From assembly GCF_003290025.1 (NCBI RefSeq), contig NZ_QNHG01000007.1, positions 1 to 40,011 of the forward strand: DNA of 40,011 nucleotides, given 5' to 3'. The DNA is from Pseudogemmobacter bohemicus (GTDB lineage: Bacteria > Pseudomonadota > Alphaproteobacteria > Rhodobacterales > Rhodobacteraceae). Below the pieces are notes generated by a model. It had not been told where the DNA came from. It did not search any database and was given only the letters and a program-made list of their open reading frames with translations. This document shows positions 7,478-15,946 of the stretch, piece by piece. A program made the position numbers and the translations under genes. Each line of letters opens with the position of its first letter. Position 1 is the first letter of the stretch.

Positions 7478-8284
7478 ATGCCAGATGTCGAAAACCAGGA
7501 CATTGCAAAACCAGACGCGGCAAAACCAGACGCGGCAAAAACCGCCGCCCCTGCCATCGACAGCACTGTGGCGATCCTTGACCTGCTCTCGGCCTCTCCC
7601 TGGCCGCTGCAACTCTCGGAAATCTGCGAGAAGACAGGCATTGCCCAGGCGACAGCGCACCGGATCGTCAATGCGATGCTCAGCCACCGGCTGATCGCCC
7701 TCGCTCCGGGGCGGCGAAAAACCTATGTCGCCGGCTCGCGACTGTTCCAGCTCGCCTCGGCGGTGTTCGCCCGTCAGCCCTTTGTCCCGCATTTCTACCC
7801 CATCGCAGAAATCCTGAAGAACGAGATCCACCGCTCGATCTTTCTCAGCCTGCCGATCGGCAATCAGGTGGTGATCCTTGCGCGGCTGGATGCGCCGGCC
7901 AGCACGGCCTTCAATGCCTATGTCGGGCGCACCATGCCGATGCATCTTTCTGCCTCGGGCAAGGCCATTCTCGCCGCGCGCCCGCTGGAGGATCAGCTGA
8001 CCTATCTGCGCGACGAGGGCCTTGCCGCACCCGACATGGCTGCCGGGCTGCCGGCGCTGGCGCAGGATCTGCAACGCTCGGCCCGGCTGGGCTATGCCGT
8101 CGGCCTGAACGAGATCCAGCGTGATGTCGGCTGCGTGGCCGCCCCGGTGATGAATGGCCGTGGCGAGCCGGTCGCCGCCATCAGCGCCTGTTTCACCGGC
8201 GAGGCGCTTAACCTGCAAAGCGCCCGCGTCTATTCGAAAAACGTGGTCCAGGCGGCACGCCAGCTTTCCTCGCATATCCTCTGA
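7478..8284 (+). CDS. IclR-family transcriptional regulator
   Basis: This 268-residue regulator has an N-terminal winged helix (residues about 25-85; LQLSEICEKTGIAQATAHRI is the helix-turn-helix). The C-terminal effector domain carries the IclR pattern MHLSASGKAILAARP (about 160) and VGCVAAPVMNGRGEPVAAIS. ATG at 7478 is chosen because GGGAGAG lies six bases upstream; earlier in-frame ATGs at 7433 and 7463 lack a site, and 7433 lies inside the operator. A 15-bp tandem repeat (7505-7534) encodes the linker repeat AAKPDAAKPD. It diverges from the ALDH operon across a palindromic operator, so it probably represses that operon until a pathway intermediate binds. Confidence 0.92.
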   Translation: MPDVENQDIAKPDAAKPDAAKTAAPAIDSTVAILDLLSASPWPLQLSEICEKTGIAQATAHRIVNAMLSHRLIALAPGRRKTYVAGSRLFQLASAVFARQPFVPHFYPIAEILKNEIHRSIFLSLPIGNQVVILARLDAPASTAFNAYVGRTMPMHLSASGKAILAARPLEDQLTYLRDEGLAAPDMAAGLPALAQDLQRSARLGYAVGLNEIQRDVGCVAAPVMNGRGEPVAAISACFTGEALNLQSARVYSKNVVQAARQLSSHIL

Positions 8285-8307
8285 GCAGAAGTCCGGCTTC
8301 CTCCGAA

Positions 8308-8330
8308 GGTCATAACTTTTTCGAATGACC
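8308..8330. promoter_or_regulatory. Inverted repeat upstream of the aspartase-like gene
   Basis: GGTCAT (8308-8313) and ATGACC (8325-8330) are separated by 11 bases, about 75 bases before the lyase start. It could be an operator for a second regulator or a weak leader hairpin. It does not resemble the IclR-type site upstream, so the rightward operon may be controlled independently. Confidence 0.4.
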
Positions 8331-8405
8331 CCTGCGGAATAGTCGTTTGTTCACCGTCACGAAATCGACTTTCCTCACCGCAATCGTGGGGGAGAGCCCG
8401 ATTCC

Positions 8406-9776
8406 ATGTCCAGCGAACAGAAAACACGCATCGAGCGTGACAGTATCGGCATGCTTGATGTTGGCCTGGACGCCGTTTTCGGCATCCAGACCGAGCGCGC
8501 CCTGCGCCTTTACCCGCTGGCGGGGCAAAAGCGGTTTGCCGATTACCCGGCGCTGCTGAATGCGATGCTGGTGGTCAAAAAAGCGGCCGCGCAGGTCAAT
8601 ATCGACACCGGCGCGATTGATCCCGCGATGGGTGAGGCGCTGGTTGCGGCAACGGCCGATCTGCTTGCCACCGCGCGCCCCGAGGCCTTCCCGGTTCATG
8701 CCTTCCATGGCGGCGGCGGCATCTCTTTCAACATGAATCTCAATGAGGTTCTCGCCAACCTGGCGAACAAGGCCGGTTTCGGGGCGGATTACGGGTCTTA
8801 CGCGCCGATCCACCCGAATGATCATGCCAATCTGAACCACTCGACCGCTGACTGCCTCTCGACCGGCTGCCATATCGCGGCGCGGGCGGCTTTTTCCGGG
8901 CTGGCTGCCGAGGTCGAGGGCCTCGCGGCAGATCTCGATCAGCTCGGCGCGGACTGGGCCCCTTTGCGCAAACTGGCGCGGACCTGTCTGCAGGATGCGG
9001 TGGATATTGGTTTCGCCGATTACCTGGGCGGGGTGTCATCTTCGCTGCACTTCAATCTCGACCGTGCCAGCCGCGACGCCGATGCGCTGCGCGCGGTCTC
9101 GATCGGCGGCAATATCATCGGGCGATCCGGGGATTGCGAGCCGGCTTTCTTCGCCGCCATCATCCCGGCGATCAATGCCGAACTTGAAGCGCTTGGCCTG
9201 CCCGCCGGTCTCACCCGCACCGACAATCTTTTCGCGGCAAGCCAGGCGCATGACCGTCTGCTGGCGCTTGGCGCGTCGCTGGATCAACTGGCGCGGACCC
9301 TGATCCGCTTTGCGAAAGACCTGCGGCTGATGGCATCCGGCCCGTATGGGGGTCTGGGCGAGATCCGGCTCCCGGCGATGCAACCCGGGTCTTCCGCGAT
9401 CCCCGGCAAGGTCAATCCGACCATCCCCGAATTCATGGTGCAATGCGGCATGATCGCGGTTGGTCATGCGACCGCGATGGCCATGACCCAGGACCATGGC
9501 GAGATGGATTACAACCCCTGGGAGGCCGTGGTGATCGTGAGCCTGCTGGAGATGATCCAGGTGCTGGAAAGCGGCGTCGCCACGCTGCGCCGCAACTGCG
9601 TCCAGGGGATGCGGCCTGATGCGGCGCGCAACCAGGACCTTGCAACCAGCCTCCTGCCCTCGCTGATCCGGCTGAATCAGCTGAAAGGCTACAGCTATTC
9701 CGCCCAGGTCGCCAAAGACGCCGCCGGCGACCCCGATTTCGTGCGCCGCAAACTGGCCGAAGCCGATGGCGCCTGA
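8406..9776 (+). CDS. Aspartase/fumarase-superfamily lyase, divergent active site
   Basis: This 456-residue enzyme should eliminate or add an amine or water across a fumarate-type bond. The N-terminus TRIERDSIG...FGIQTERAL aligns with aspartate ammonia-lyase, and the mobile loop GSSAIPGKVNP (residues 328-338) is intact. Three substrate-pocket segments differ from aspartase: GTSTNMN is GISFNMN (105-111), SQSTND is NHSTAD (144-149), and GRTxLQDA is ARTCLQDA (191-198). The fold and chemistry are likely kept while the substrate differs, for example a substituted aspartate. It heads a rightward operon of ALDH, aldo/keto reductase and peptide-type ABC transporter. A true aspartase or fumarase role is less likely. 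Confidence 0.85.
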   Translation: MSSEQKTRIERDSIGMLDVGLDAVFGIQTERALRLYPLAGQKRFADYPALLNAMLVVKKAAAQVNIDTGAIDPAMGEALVAATADLLATARPEAFPVHAFHGGGGISFNMNLNEVLANLANKAGFGADYGSYAPIHPNDHANLNHSTADCLSTGCHIAARAAFSGLAAEVEGLAADLDQLGADWAPLRKLARTCLQDAVDIGFADYLGGVSSSLHFNLDRASRDADALRAVSIGGNIIGRSGDCEPAFFAAIIPAINAELEALGLPAGLTRTDNLFAASQAHDRLLALGASLDQLARTLIRFAKDLRLMASGPYGGLGEIRLPAMQPGSSAIPGKVNPTIPEFMVQCGMIAVGHATAMAMTQDHGEMDYNPWEAVVIVSLLEMIQVLESGVATLRRNCVQGMRPDAARNQDLATSLLPSLIRLNQLKGYSYSAQVAKDAAGDPDFVRRKLAEADGA

Positions 9777-9822
9777 GCCCCCCGCAATTCCACACAGACC
9801 TCCTCCTCACTGGAAGACGACG

Positions 9823-11328
9823 ATGAAAGACATCCTGGCTGAAACCGATCTCGACTGGGCGCATGACTGGCTCGCGCAGCCGAAGAAGCAATATATAAAT
9901 GGTGATTGGGTCGCCGGAAATGGCGTCTCCTGGGGGGTGAAGAACCCGGCTACCGGGGAAACCCTCTGCCAGATCGCCCTGGCCGATACCGGTCAGATCG
10001 AGACCGCCGCCGAGGCCGCAAACCGCTGCCACCAGTCGGACGCCTGGAGCCGCAAGACCTCGCGCAAGGCGCGCGCCGATCAGCTGATCGCGATTGCCCG
10101 GCTGATCCGCGAGAATGTCACCCGGCTGGCGCTGCTGGAAAGCCTTGCGAACGGCAAAACCTATCTTGAGGCCCTGAACGACGACATCTACACCTGCGCC
10201 GAGATCTTTGAATATTACGCGGGCTGGACCGATAAGTTCTATGGCGAGGTCTCGCCGGTTGAAGACGGGTTCCTGAACTTCACCACGAAAGAGCCGGTGG
10301 GTGTCTGCGCCCTGATCGCGCCCTGGAACTACCCGCTCTACCAGGCCAGCCTGAAGATCGCGCCGGCGCTGGCGATGGGCAATGCGGTGGTGATGAAGCC
10401 ATCGGAATATACGCCGCTGGCGACGCTGCATCTTTTCGAGCTGATCGACCGCGCGATGGATCTTCCCAAAGGCCTGCTGAACCTGGTGCTCTGCGATGGC
10501 GAGGCCGCGAACCAGCTGACGCTGAGCCGCAATGTCCATAAGGTTTCTTTCACCGGCTCGACCGGCGTTGGGCGCCGCATCGTGCAGAATTCAGGCGCCT
10601 CAAACCTGAAAGCGGTGACGCTGGAACTGGGTGGCAAATCCCCTTGCATCTTCTTTGACGACACCCTTGATCTGGATGCCGCAATCGAGCGCGCCTTCTA
10701 TGTGATGTTCTCGCAAAAGGGCGAGAAATGCTCGGAACCGACGCGCTTCCTGATCCAGAAGGGCATCTATGACTACGTTCTGGAAAAGCTGATCGCCAAG
10801 GCCGGGGCCGTCAAATGCGGCGACCCGCTGCTGGCCACGACCGAACAGGGCGCGCAATGCAATGAGGCGCAGTTCAAGCGCATCCTGAACTATATCGAAA
10901 TCGGCAAGTCCGAGGCCGAACTGGTCGCAGGCGGCACCGCCGACACGACCGGCAGCAACGCCAAAGGTCTGTTCGTCCGCCCGACGATCTTCTCAAACGT
11001 GCCCGACACCGCCCGCATCGCCCAGGAAGAAATCTTCGGCCCGGTCCTCTCCTGCACGCCGTTCGAGACCGCCGAAGACGCGCTGCGCATCGCCAATGGC
11101 ACCAGCTATGGCCTCGCCGCCGGTGTCTATACCGGCAATATCAACCTCGCGCATCGCATGGCCGAGCGCCTTGATGCCGGCATGGTCTTTGTCAACCGCT
11201 ACGGCTGCTACGGGCTTTCCGCCCCCTTCGGCGGCTTCAGGGAAAGCGGCTGGGGCAAGGAAATGGCGATCCATTCGCTGTCTTCCTACACGAAAACCAA
11301 AGGCACCTGGATCCATTTCGGCGGCTGA
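9823..11328 (+). CDS. Aldehyde dehydrogenase, second copy
   Basis: This 501-residue NAD(P)-dependent enzyme is clearly different from the ALDH at 5906. Motifs are APWNYPLYQ (Asn), SFTGSTGVGRR (cofactor turn), LELGGKSPCI (Glu base) and GEKCSEPTR (catalytic Cys). It ends GTWIHFGG. ATG at 9823 is chosen because GGAAGA precedes it; an overlapping upstream start at 9766 would add 19 Pro-rich residues without homology. The spacing to the lyase stop is 46 bases and to the reductase 38 bases, so all three are probably in one transcript. It resembles betaine-aldehyde and 4-hydroxymuconic-semialdehyde type dehydrogenases; substrate unknown. Confidence 0.9.
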   Translation: MKDILAETDLDWAHDWLAQPKKQYINGDWVAGNGVSWGVKNPATGETLCQIALADTGQIETAAEAANRCHQSDAWSRKTSRKARADQLIAIARLIRENVTRLALLESLANGKTYLEALNDDIYTCAEIFEYYAGWTDKFYGEVSPVEDGFLNFTTKEPVGVCALIAPWNYPLYQASLKIAPALAMGNAVVMKPSEYTPLATLHLFELIDRAMDLPKGLLNLVLCDGEAANQLTLSRNVHKVSFTGSTGVGRRIVQNSGASNLKAVTLELGGKSPCIFFDDTLDLDAAIERAFYVMFSQKGEKCSEPTRFLIQKGIYDYVLEKLIAKAGAVKCGDPLLATTEQGAQCNEAQFKRILNYIEIGKSEAELVAGGTADTTGSNAKGLFVRPTIFSNVPDTARIAQEEIFGPVLSCTPFETAEDALRIANGTSYGLAAGVYTGNINLAHRMAERLDAGMVFVNRYGCYGLSAPFGGFRESGWGKEMAIHSLSSYTKTKGTWIHFGG

Positions 11329-11366
11329 GCCCGCCAACCGCCCCCTCCTCAGAAAGACTGCGTAAA

Positions 11367-12398
11367 ATGCAATATACCCGTCTTGGCCAATCCGGCCTGA
11401 AAGTCTCGCGCCTTTGCCTTGGCACGATGAATATGGGCTCGAAATCCTGGAAGCCCTGGATCTTTGATGAGACCGAATCCGAGCCGATCATCGGCCATGC
11501 GCTGGATAATGGCGTGAACTTCATCGACCTCGCCGATTTCTATTCGGCGGGAGCGGGCGAAGAAGTCGTCTGCAACGTGCTGAGAAAGCTTGCGAAACGC
11601 GACCAGCTGGTGATCACGACGAAGCTTGGCTATCAGATCGGCGGCGGCGCCAATAATGGCGGTCATTCCCGCAAACATGTCTTCGACGCGCTGGAAGGGT
11701 CGCTTTCGCGCATGAAGAGCGATTATGTCGACATCTACATGTTGCATTACTTCGATACCGAAACCCCGGTTGAAGAAACCATGGAAGCGATGAACGACAT
11801 CGTGCGTGCAGGCAAAGCCCGCTATATCGGCGTCTCGACGATGTTCACCTGGCAATTCGCGAAAATCCTCGCGGTCTGCGAGAAGAATGGCTGGGCGAAA
11901 CCGATCAATATGCAGCTGCAGCTGAACGCCGCCTACCGGGAAGAAGAGCGCGAGATGCTGCCCTTTTGCATGGATCAGGGCGTCGGCGTTTCGGTCTTCA
12001 GCCCGCTGGCGCGCGGGATCCTTTCCAGCGACATGAACTCGGTCCGCAACAAGACCGATTTCTTCACCGTTGAAATGTATAATGACGCGGCCTCGCGTGA
12101 TGTCGCCATGTCGGTTGCGCGTGTGGCCGAGGCGCGCGGCCTCAGCCCGGCGCAGATCGCGCAGGCCTGGGTGCTCAGGAAGCCCGAGGTCTCCTCGATG
12201 CTGGTCGGCGCCGATACCCGCGCGCAATTCGACTCGGCGCTGGCGGCCCTGACGACCGATCTGGACGCTGATGAGGTCCATGAGATCGAACGCAATTACA
12301 CGCCCTGCGACGTGATCAACGATTACACCGCCGGCAAGCGCATCCCGCGCGCGCCGCGCCCGGCGACGGGCCGCTTCGCGCTGGAGACTGCGGCCTGA
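11367..12398 (+). CDS. Aldo/keto reductase
   Basis: This 343-residue NADPH-type oxidoreductase has the family start TRLGQSGLKVSRLCLGTMNM. The catalytic tetrad is visible: Asp and Tyr in FIDLADFYS, Lys in ITTKLGYQ and His in YMLHYFDTE. NADPH-binding features near the C-terminus include SSMLVGADT. It sits between an ALDH and the transporter solute-binding protein, and likely interconverts a carbonyl and an alcohol in the same pathway. The ribosome-binding site is weak (AGAAAGACTG). A hairpin follows the stop and may reduce read-through into the transporter genes. Confidence 0.9.
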   Translation: MQYTRLGQSGLKVSRLCLGTMNMGSKSWKPWIFDETESEPIIGHALDNGVNFIDLADFYSAGAGEEVVCNVLRKLAKRDQLVITTKLGYQIGGGANNGGHSRKHVFDALEGSLSRMKSDYVDIYMLHYFDTETPVEETMEAMNDIVRAGKARYIGVSTMFTWQFAKILAVCEKNGWAKPINMQLQLNAAYREEEREMLPFCMDQGVGVSVFSPLARGILSSDMNSVRNKTDFFTVEMYNDAASRDVAMSVARVAEARGLSPAQIAQAWVLRKPEVSSMLVGADTRAQFDSALAALTTDLDADEVHEIERNYTPCDVINDYTAGKRIPRAPRPATGRFALETAA

Positions 12399-12408
12399 TG
12401 CACCACGG

Positions 12409-12431
12409 GGAGCGGCGGCCAACGCCGCTCC
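12409..12431 (+). terminator. Intergenic hairpin between reductase and solute-binding protein
   Basis: GGAGCGGCG and CGCCGCTCC form a perfect 9-bp stem around a five-base loop. There is no long T run (TTCGCT follows). It may be a partial terminator or a stabiliser giving different mRNA levels for the enzymes and the binding protein. Confidence 0.55.
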
Positions 12432-12467
12432 TTCGCTATGAAGAACGATCCGACAGGGAGAACGAGG

Positions 12468-14069
12468 ATGGATGAGTTCAAAACGCTGAGCGGCAAGCCG
12501 CTGCACCCGGAAGCGCGCAAGATGCAGGCGCGGTTCAATGCCGGCCAGATCGACCGTCGCGGCTTTCTGCGCGGTATGGCCTGGCTCGGTGTGGCCGCAG
12601 GTGCGGCCGGCGCGGCACCTGGCATGCTGCGCGCCGAAGAGGCGCCGAAAGCGGGCGGTACGCTGCGCTTTGCCTGCCAGATCCAGGAAATCACCGATCC
12701 GATGATGGCGACCTGGATCGAATCCTCGAACCTGCTGCGCAACTGCCTTGAATTCCTGACCTTTGTCGATGCCGACAACATCACCCATCCTTACCTCGCG
12801 AAAAGCTGGACCGCCTCGGACGATCTGACCGTCTGGGATTTCGAACTGGATGAGCGCGCCAAATGGTCGAACGGTGACGCTTTCGGCCCGGAAGATGTGA
12901 TCTTCAATATCGAGCGCTGGATCGCACCGGACTCGCAATCCTCGAACAAGAGCGCCTTCGAGGCGATCACCAAAGTCGAGAAAACCGGCGATAACAGCGT
13001 CCGCATCACCCTGTCGCGCCCGATCGCCTCGCTGCCCGAACAGCTCTATTCCCATACCTGCGCCATCGCGCATCGTGGGTTCCAGGGCAACTGGCCAGCC
13101 GATCCGGTCGGCACCGGGCCTTTCTCGCTGGTCAGCCACGAGGTCGGCCGTCAGGCAATCTTCAAAAAGCGTGAGGATTACTGGGGCACCCCGGCCTATC
13201 TCGACGCGCTGCATTACATCGACCTCGGCGCCGATATCACCACCCATCTGGCGGCGCTGTCCAGCGGCCAGGTCGATGTGCTCTACCGCGCGACGATTGC
13301 CGAATTCGACCTGATGAAATCGCTGCCAAATATCCAGATCCTGACCGGCAAGGCCGCCCATACACTGGCGATCCGCATGCAGGTGGACCAGAAGCCCTTC
13401 GACGATATCCGCGTCCGCAAGGCCGTGCAGCTGGCGGCAGACAATGGCCAGATGCTGGCGATTGCCTACCGTGGCGAAGGCGATTTGGGCGCGAATTACC
13501 ATGTCTCGCCGGTGCAGGCCGATTATGCGCCCGTGGATGCCATTGCCCGCGATGTGGCCGCCGCTAAGGCGCTGCTGGCCGAGGCAGGCTACCCGGACGG
13601 GCTCGATATCGAGCTGACGCTCGGCAACACGCAAGGCAAATGGGAGCAGGACACCGCCCAGGTGCTGCAACAGAACCTTGCCGAGGCCGGTATCCGTCTG
13701 AAGCTGAACGTGCTCCCGGCCTCGCAATATTGGCCGATCTGGGACAAGGTGCCCTTCGGCGTCACCTATTGGGCGCATCGCCCGCTGGGAACGATGACGC
13801 TGGATCTCGCCTATCGCTCAGGCGGCGCCTGGAATGAAAGCCACTACGCCAACCCGGCCTTTGACGAGGCGCTGAACAAGGCGATGGCGCTGGTCGATCC
13901 GGCCGCGCGCCGCGAGGCGATGGCGGCGGTCGAGACCATCCTGCGCGATGATGCGGTGCTGGTGCAGCCCTATTGGCCGAACCGCTTCTCGGCTGCGGCA
14001 CAGAATGTGCGTGGCTTCGTGCTGCATCCGTCGGACTTCTTCCGCATGGATGGCGTCTGGCTGGCCTGA
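12468..14069 (+). CDS. ABC transporter solute-binding protein, family 5 (dipeptide/nickel type)
   Basis: This 533-residue periplasmic protein captures the substrate for the permeases encoded next. The N-terminus has a Tat-type signal: DRRGFLRGMAWLGVAAGAAG followed by cleavage near LRAEE (about residue 60). The mature part has the family features AWTWSxDL-type (KSWTASDDLTVWDFEL), FSNGDAFGPEDVIFNIERW and VGTGPFSL. ATG at 12468 is favoured over 12438 because GGGAG and GAGG precede it, and it leaves the twin Arg about 25 residues in. Related proteins carry peptides, opines or amino-sugar acids. With the neighbouring lyase, an amino-acid-like ligand is plausible but unproven. Confidence 0.9.
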   Translation: MDEFKTLSGKPLHPEARKMQARFNAGQIDRRGFLRGMAWLGVAAGAAGAAPGMLRAEEAPKAGGTLRFACQIQEITDPMMATWIESSNLLRNCLEFLTFVDADNITHPYLAKSWTASDDLTVWDFELDERAKWSNGDAFGPEDVIFNIERWIAPDSQSSNKSAFEAITKVEKTGDNSVRITLSRPIASLPEQLYSHTCAIAHRGFQGNWPADPVGTGPFSLVSHEVGRQAIFKKREDYWGTPAYLDALHYIDLGADITTHLAALSSGQVDVLYRATIAEFDLMKSLPNIQILTGKAAHTLAIRMQVDQKPFDDIRVRKAVQLAADNGQMLAIAYRGEGDLGANYHVSPVQADYAPVDAIARDVAAAKALLAEAGYPDGLDIELTLGNTQGKWEQDTAQVLQQNLAEAGIRLKLNVLPASQYWPIWDKVPFGVTYWAHRPLGTMTLDLAYRSGGAWNESHYANPAFDEALNKAMALVDPAARREAMAAVETILRDDAVLVQPYWPNRFSAAAQNVRGFVLHPSDFFRMDGVWLA

Positions 14070-14084
14070 ACCGGGTCGCTCACC

Positions 14085-14114
14085 GGGGTCGGGCCTTTGC
14101 GCCCGGCCCCTTTT
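14085..14114 (+). terminator. Hairpin with T-run after the solute-binding protein gene
   Basis: GGGGTCGGGC (14085-14094) pairs with GCCCGGCCCC (14101-14110), ten pairs with one T-G wobble, followed by TTTT. This is a factor-independent-type structure. It probably lowers permease transcript relative to the binding protein, a usual pattern in binding-protein-dependent transporters. Confidence 0.65.
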
Positions 14115-14159
14115 CACGCGCGCATAAGCGCGGTTTCCGTAAAAAGGGGGGGGTGTCTG

Positions 14160-15107
14160 ATGTCATTGGGCAGATTTCTGATCCGAAAGATCGCGGTCGC
14201 GGTCGCCACGATGGTGGCGGTCTCGTTCCTGATCTTTCTCGCGCTCGAAGTGAATATCGAAGAGGTCGCGGTCAAGGTGCTGGGGCAATATTCCACACCC
14301 GAGCAGCGCGCAGCCTGGCTCTTGCAAAACGGCTATAATGACCCGTTCCTGATCCGCTATTTCCGCTGGCTGGGGAATTTCGTCATCGGCGACTGGGGGC
14401 AATCGACCTATTTCCGCGCGCCGGTGATGGATATGGTGCTGCCGCGCCTTGGTGCTTCGGCGATCCTCGCCGGGGGCGCGCTGCTGGTGATCATCATCTT
14501 CGGGCTGGGGCTGGGCGTGCTGGCGGGAATGCGTCCTGGGTCGGTGCTGGACCGGATGATTTCGGTGTTTTCCGTCGTCACCACCTCGATCCCGGATTTC
14601 GCCTCGGCGGTGTTTCTGTCCGGCATCTTCGTCTTCTGGCTGGGGCTCTTGCCTGGTGCCAGCACGATGATCTCGGGCTTCTCATTGCGCGAGCTGATCC
14701 TGCCGGTCGCAGTGCTTGGCCTTTACTCGATGGGCTATCTGGCCCGCGTCACCCGCGCCTCGATGGTCGATGTGATGGGCACCCATTACATCCGCACCGC
14801 CCGACTGAAGGGCGCGAGCCTGTCGCGCATCGTCTTGCGCCATGCGCTGAGAAACGCGCTGATCACCCCGGTCACCGTCATCATGCTGCAACTCCCGTGG
14901 CTTCTCTCGGGCGTGATCGTGGTCGAGGTCTTCTATGCCTATAAGGGCTTTGGCACGCTGCTTTATGACGCCGCGCTGAACCAGGACATCTACCTGATCG
15001 AGGCCTGCGCCATGATCTCGGTTCTCGTCGTCGTCCTCAGCCAGATCCTCTCCGATCTGATCTATGGCTGGCTGAACCCCCGTATCGAGCTGGGAGCAAA
15101 AGCATGA
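14160..15107 (+). CDS. ABC transporter permease, DppB type
   Basis: This 315-residue inner-membrane subunit has about six membrane segments. The first is at residues 11-30 (AVAVATMVAVSFLIFLALEV), with others around 100-130, 140-170, 180-200, 245-265 and 290-310. The EAA loop that contacts the ATPase is recognisable as MGTHYIRTARLKGASLSRIVLRHALRNAL. ATG at 14160 follows a G-rich run (GGGGGGGTGTCTG) and fits the usual MxxFLxRK start; upstream in-frame codons are not supported. Its TGA overlaps the start of the next permease (ATGA). It forms the channel heterodimer with the 15104 product. Confidence 0.92.
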   Translation: MSLGRFLIRKIAVAVATMVAVSFLIFLALEVNIEEVAVKVLGQYSTPEQRAAWLLQNGYNDPFLIRYFRWLGNFVIGDWGQSTYFRAPVMDMVLPRLGASAILAGGALLVIIIFGLGLGVLAGMRPGSVLDRMISVFSVVTTSIPDFASAVFLSGIFVFWLGLLPGASTMISGFSLRELILPVAVLGLYSMGYLARVTRASMVDVMGTHYIRTARLKGASLSRIVLRHALRNALITPVTVIMLQLPWLLSGVIVVEVFYAYKGFGTLLYDAALNQDIYLIEACAMISVLVVVLSQILSDLIYGWLNPRIELGAKA

Positions 15108-15946
15108 AGGCGCTGACCCCCTATCTGCAAAAACCGCTGGTGCTGATCGGTGGTTTCCTGGCCTTCGGCTGGCTGCTGGTCGCGATCCTGGCACCCGTGC
15201 TGGCGCCCTATAACCCGCTGCAAACGCTGCAACCTCTGGTGAAACCGCTGACCACCGGCACCAATGGCGAGTATTTCCTGCTCGGCACCGATATGCTGGG
15301 CCGGGACATCCTGTCGCGGCTGATCTGGGGCGCGCAGACGGTGGTGATCTATGCGACGCTGGCCACGCTCACCGCCTATGTTTTCGGTCTCAGCTTCGGG
15401 CTGATCGCGGGCTATGCCGGCGGGCGGACGGACGCGATCCTGTGCTTTCTCGCCAATGTGATCCTCAGCTTCCCGGTGCTGGTGCTTTACATCGTGATCA
15501 TCGTGGTGATCGGCGCCTCGCCGATCAATATCGTGATCGCGGTGACCTTCTCGTCGGCCCCGGCAATCTTCCGCATCGTGCGTGCCATCACCATCGACGT
15601 CGCCAGCCGTGATTTCGTCAAGGCGGCGATCACCCAGGGCGAAAGCACCTGGCGCATCCTTTTCGTCGATATCCTGCCCAATACGACCGGACCGCTCGCC
15701 GTCGATTTCTGCCTGCGGCTGGGATACACCGCCATCACCATCGGAACGCTCGGCTTCCTCGGCCTCGGCCTGCCGCCGCCCACCCCCGACTGGGGAGGTA
15801 TGGTGAATGAAGGCCGCGCCATGGCCATCGCCTTCCCGCATCTGGTCGTGTTCCCCTGTATCGCGATTTCGACCCTGACGCTGGGCCTCAGCCTGCTGGC
15901 GGACGGCTTGCGCGAAGTGAATGACGCGAAGGAGCGCCAGGCATGA
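15104..15946 (+). CDS. ABC transporter permease, DppC type
   Basis: This 280-residue inner-membrane partner of the DppB-type subunit starts in the overlapping ATGA. The first membrane segment (residues 16-37) is followed by the family-typical periplasmic LLGTDMLGRDILSRLIWG (about 57-74). The EAA loop is present as ASRDFVKAAITQGESTWRILFVDILPN. The end (LGLSLLADGLREVNDAKE) matches the DppC signature for the last membrane helix. It overlaps the ATPase gene by ATGA. Nothing is unusual. Confidence 0.92.
   Translation: MKALTPYLQKPLVLIGGFLAFGWLLVAILAPVLAPYNPLQTLQPLVKPLTTGTNGEYFLLGTDMLGRDILSRLIWGAQTVVIYATLATLTAYVFGLSFGLIAGYAGGRTDAILCFLANVILSFPVLVLYIVIIVVIGASPINIVIAVTFSSAPAIFRIVRAITIDVASRDFVKAAITQGESTWRILFVDILPNTTGPLAVDFCLRLGYTAITIGTLGFLGLGLPPPTPDWGGMVNEGRAMAIAFPHLVVFPCIAISTLTLGLSLLADGLREVNDAKERQA

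Noticed and set aside
7412-8275. 287-residue minus-strand frame antisense to the IclR gene
   Set aside because: Composition is Arg/Gly/Gln rich with no motif, and the plus-strand IclR protein has full family features.
8406-9776. Naming the lyase aspA or an EDDS lyase
   Set aside because: Substrate-pocket segments differ from aspartase, and no diagnostic residues of EDDS lyase could be verified by eye.
11349-13778. 809-residue open frame on the minus strand
   Set aside because: It lies antisense to the clearly identified aldo/keto reductase and solute-binding protein genes. Long antisense frames are expected in GC-rich DNA. It has no domain and no ribosome-binding site.
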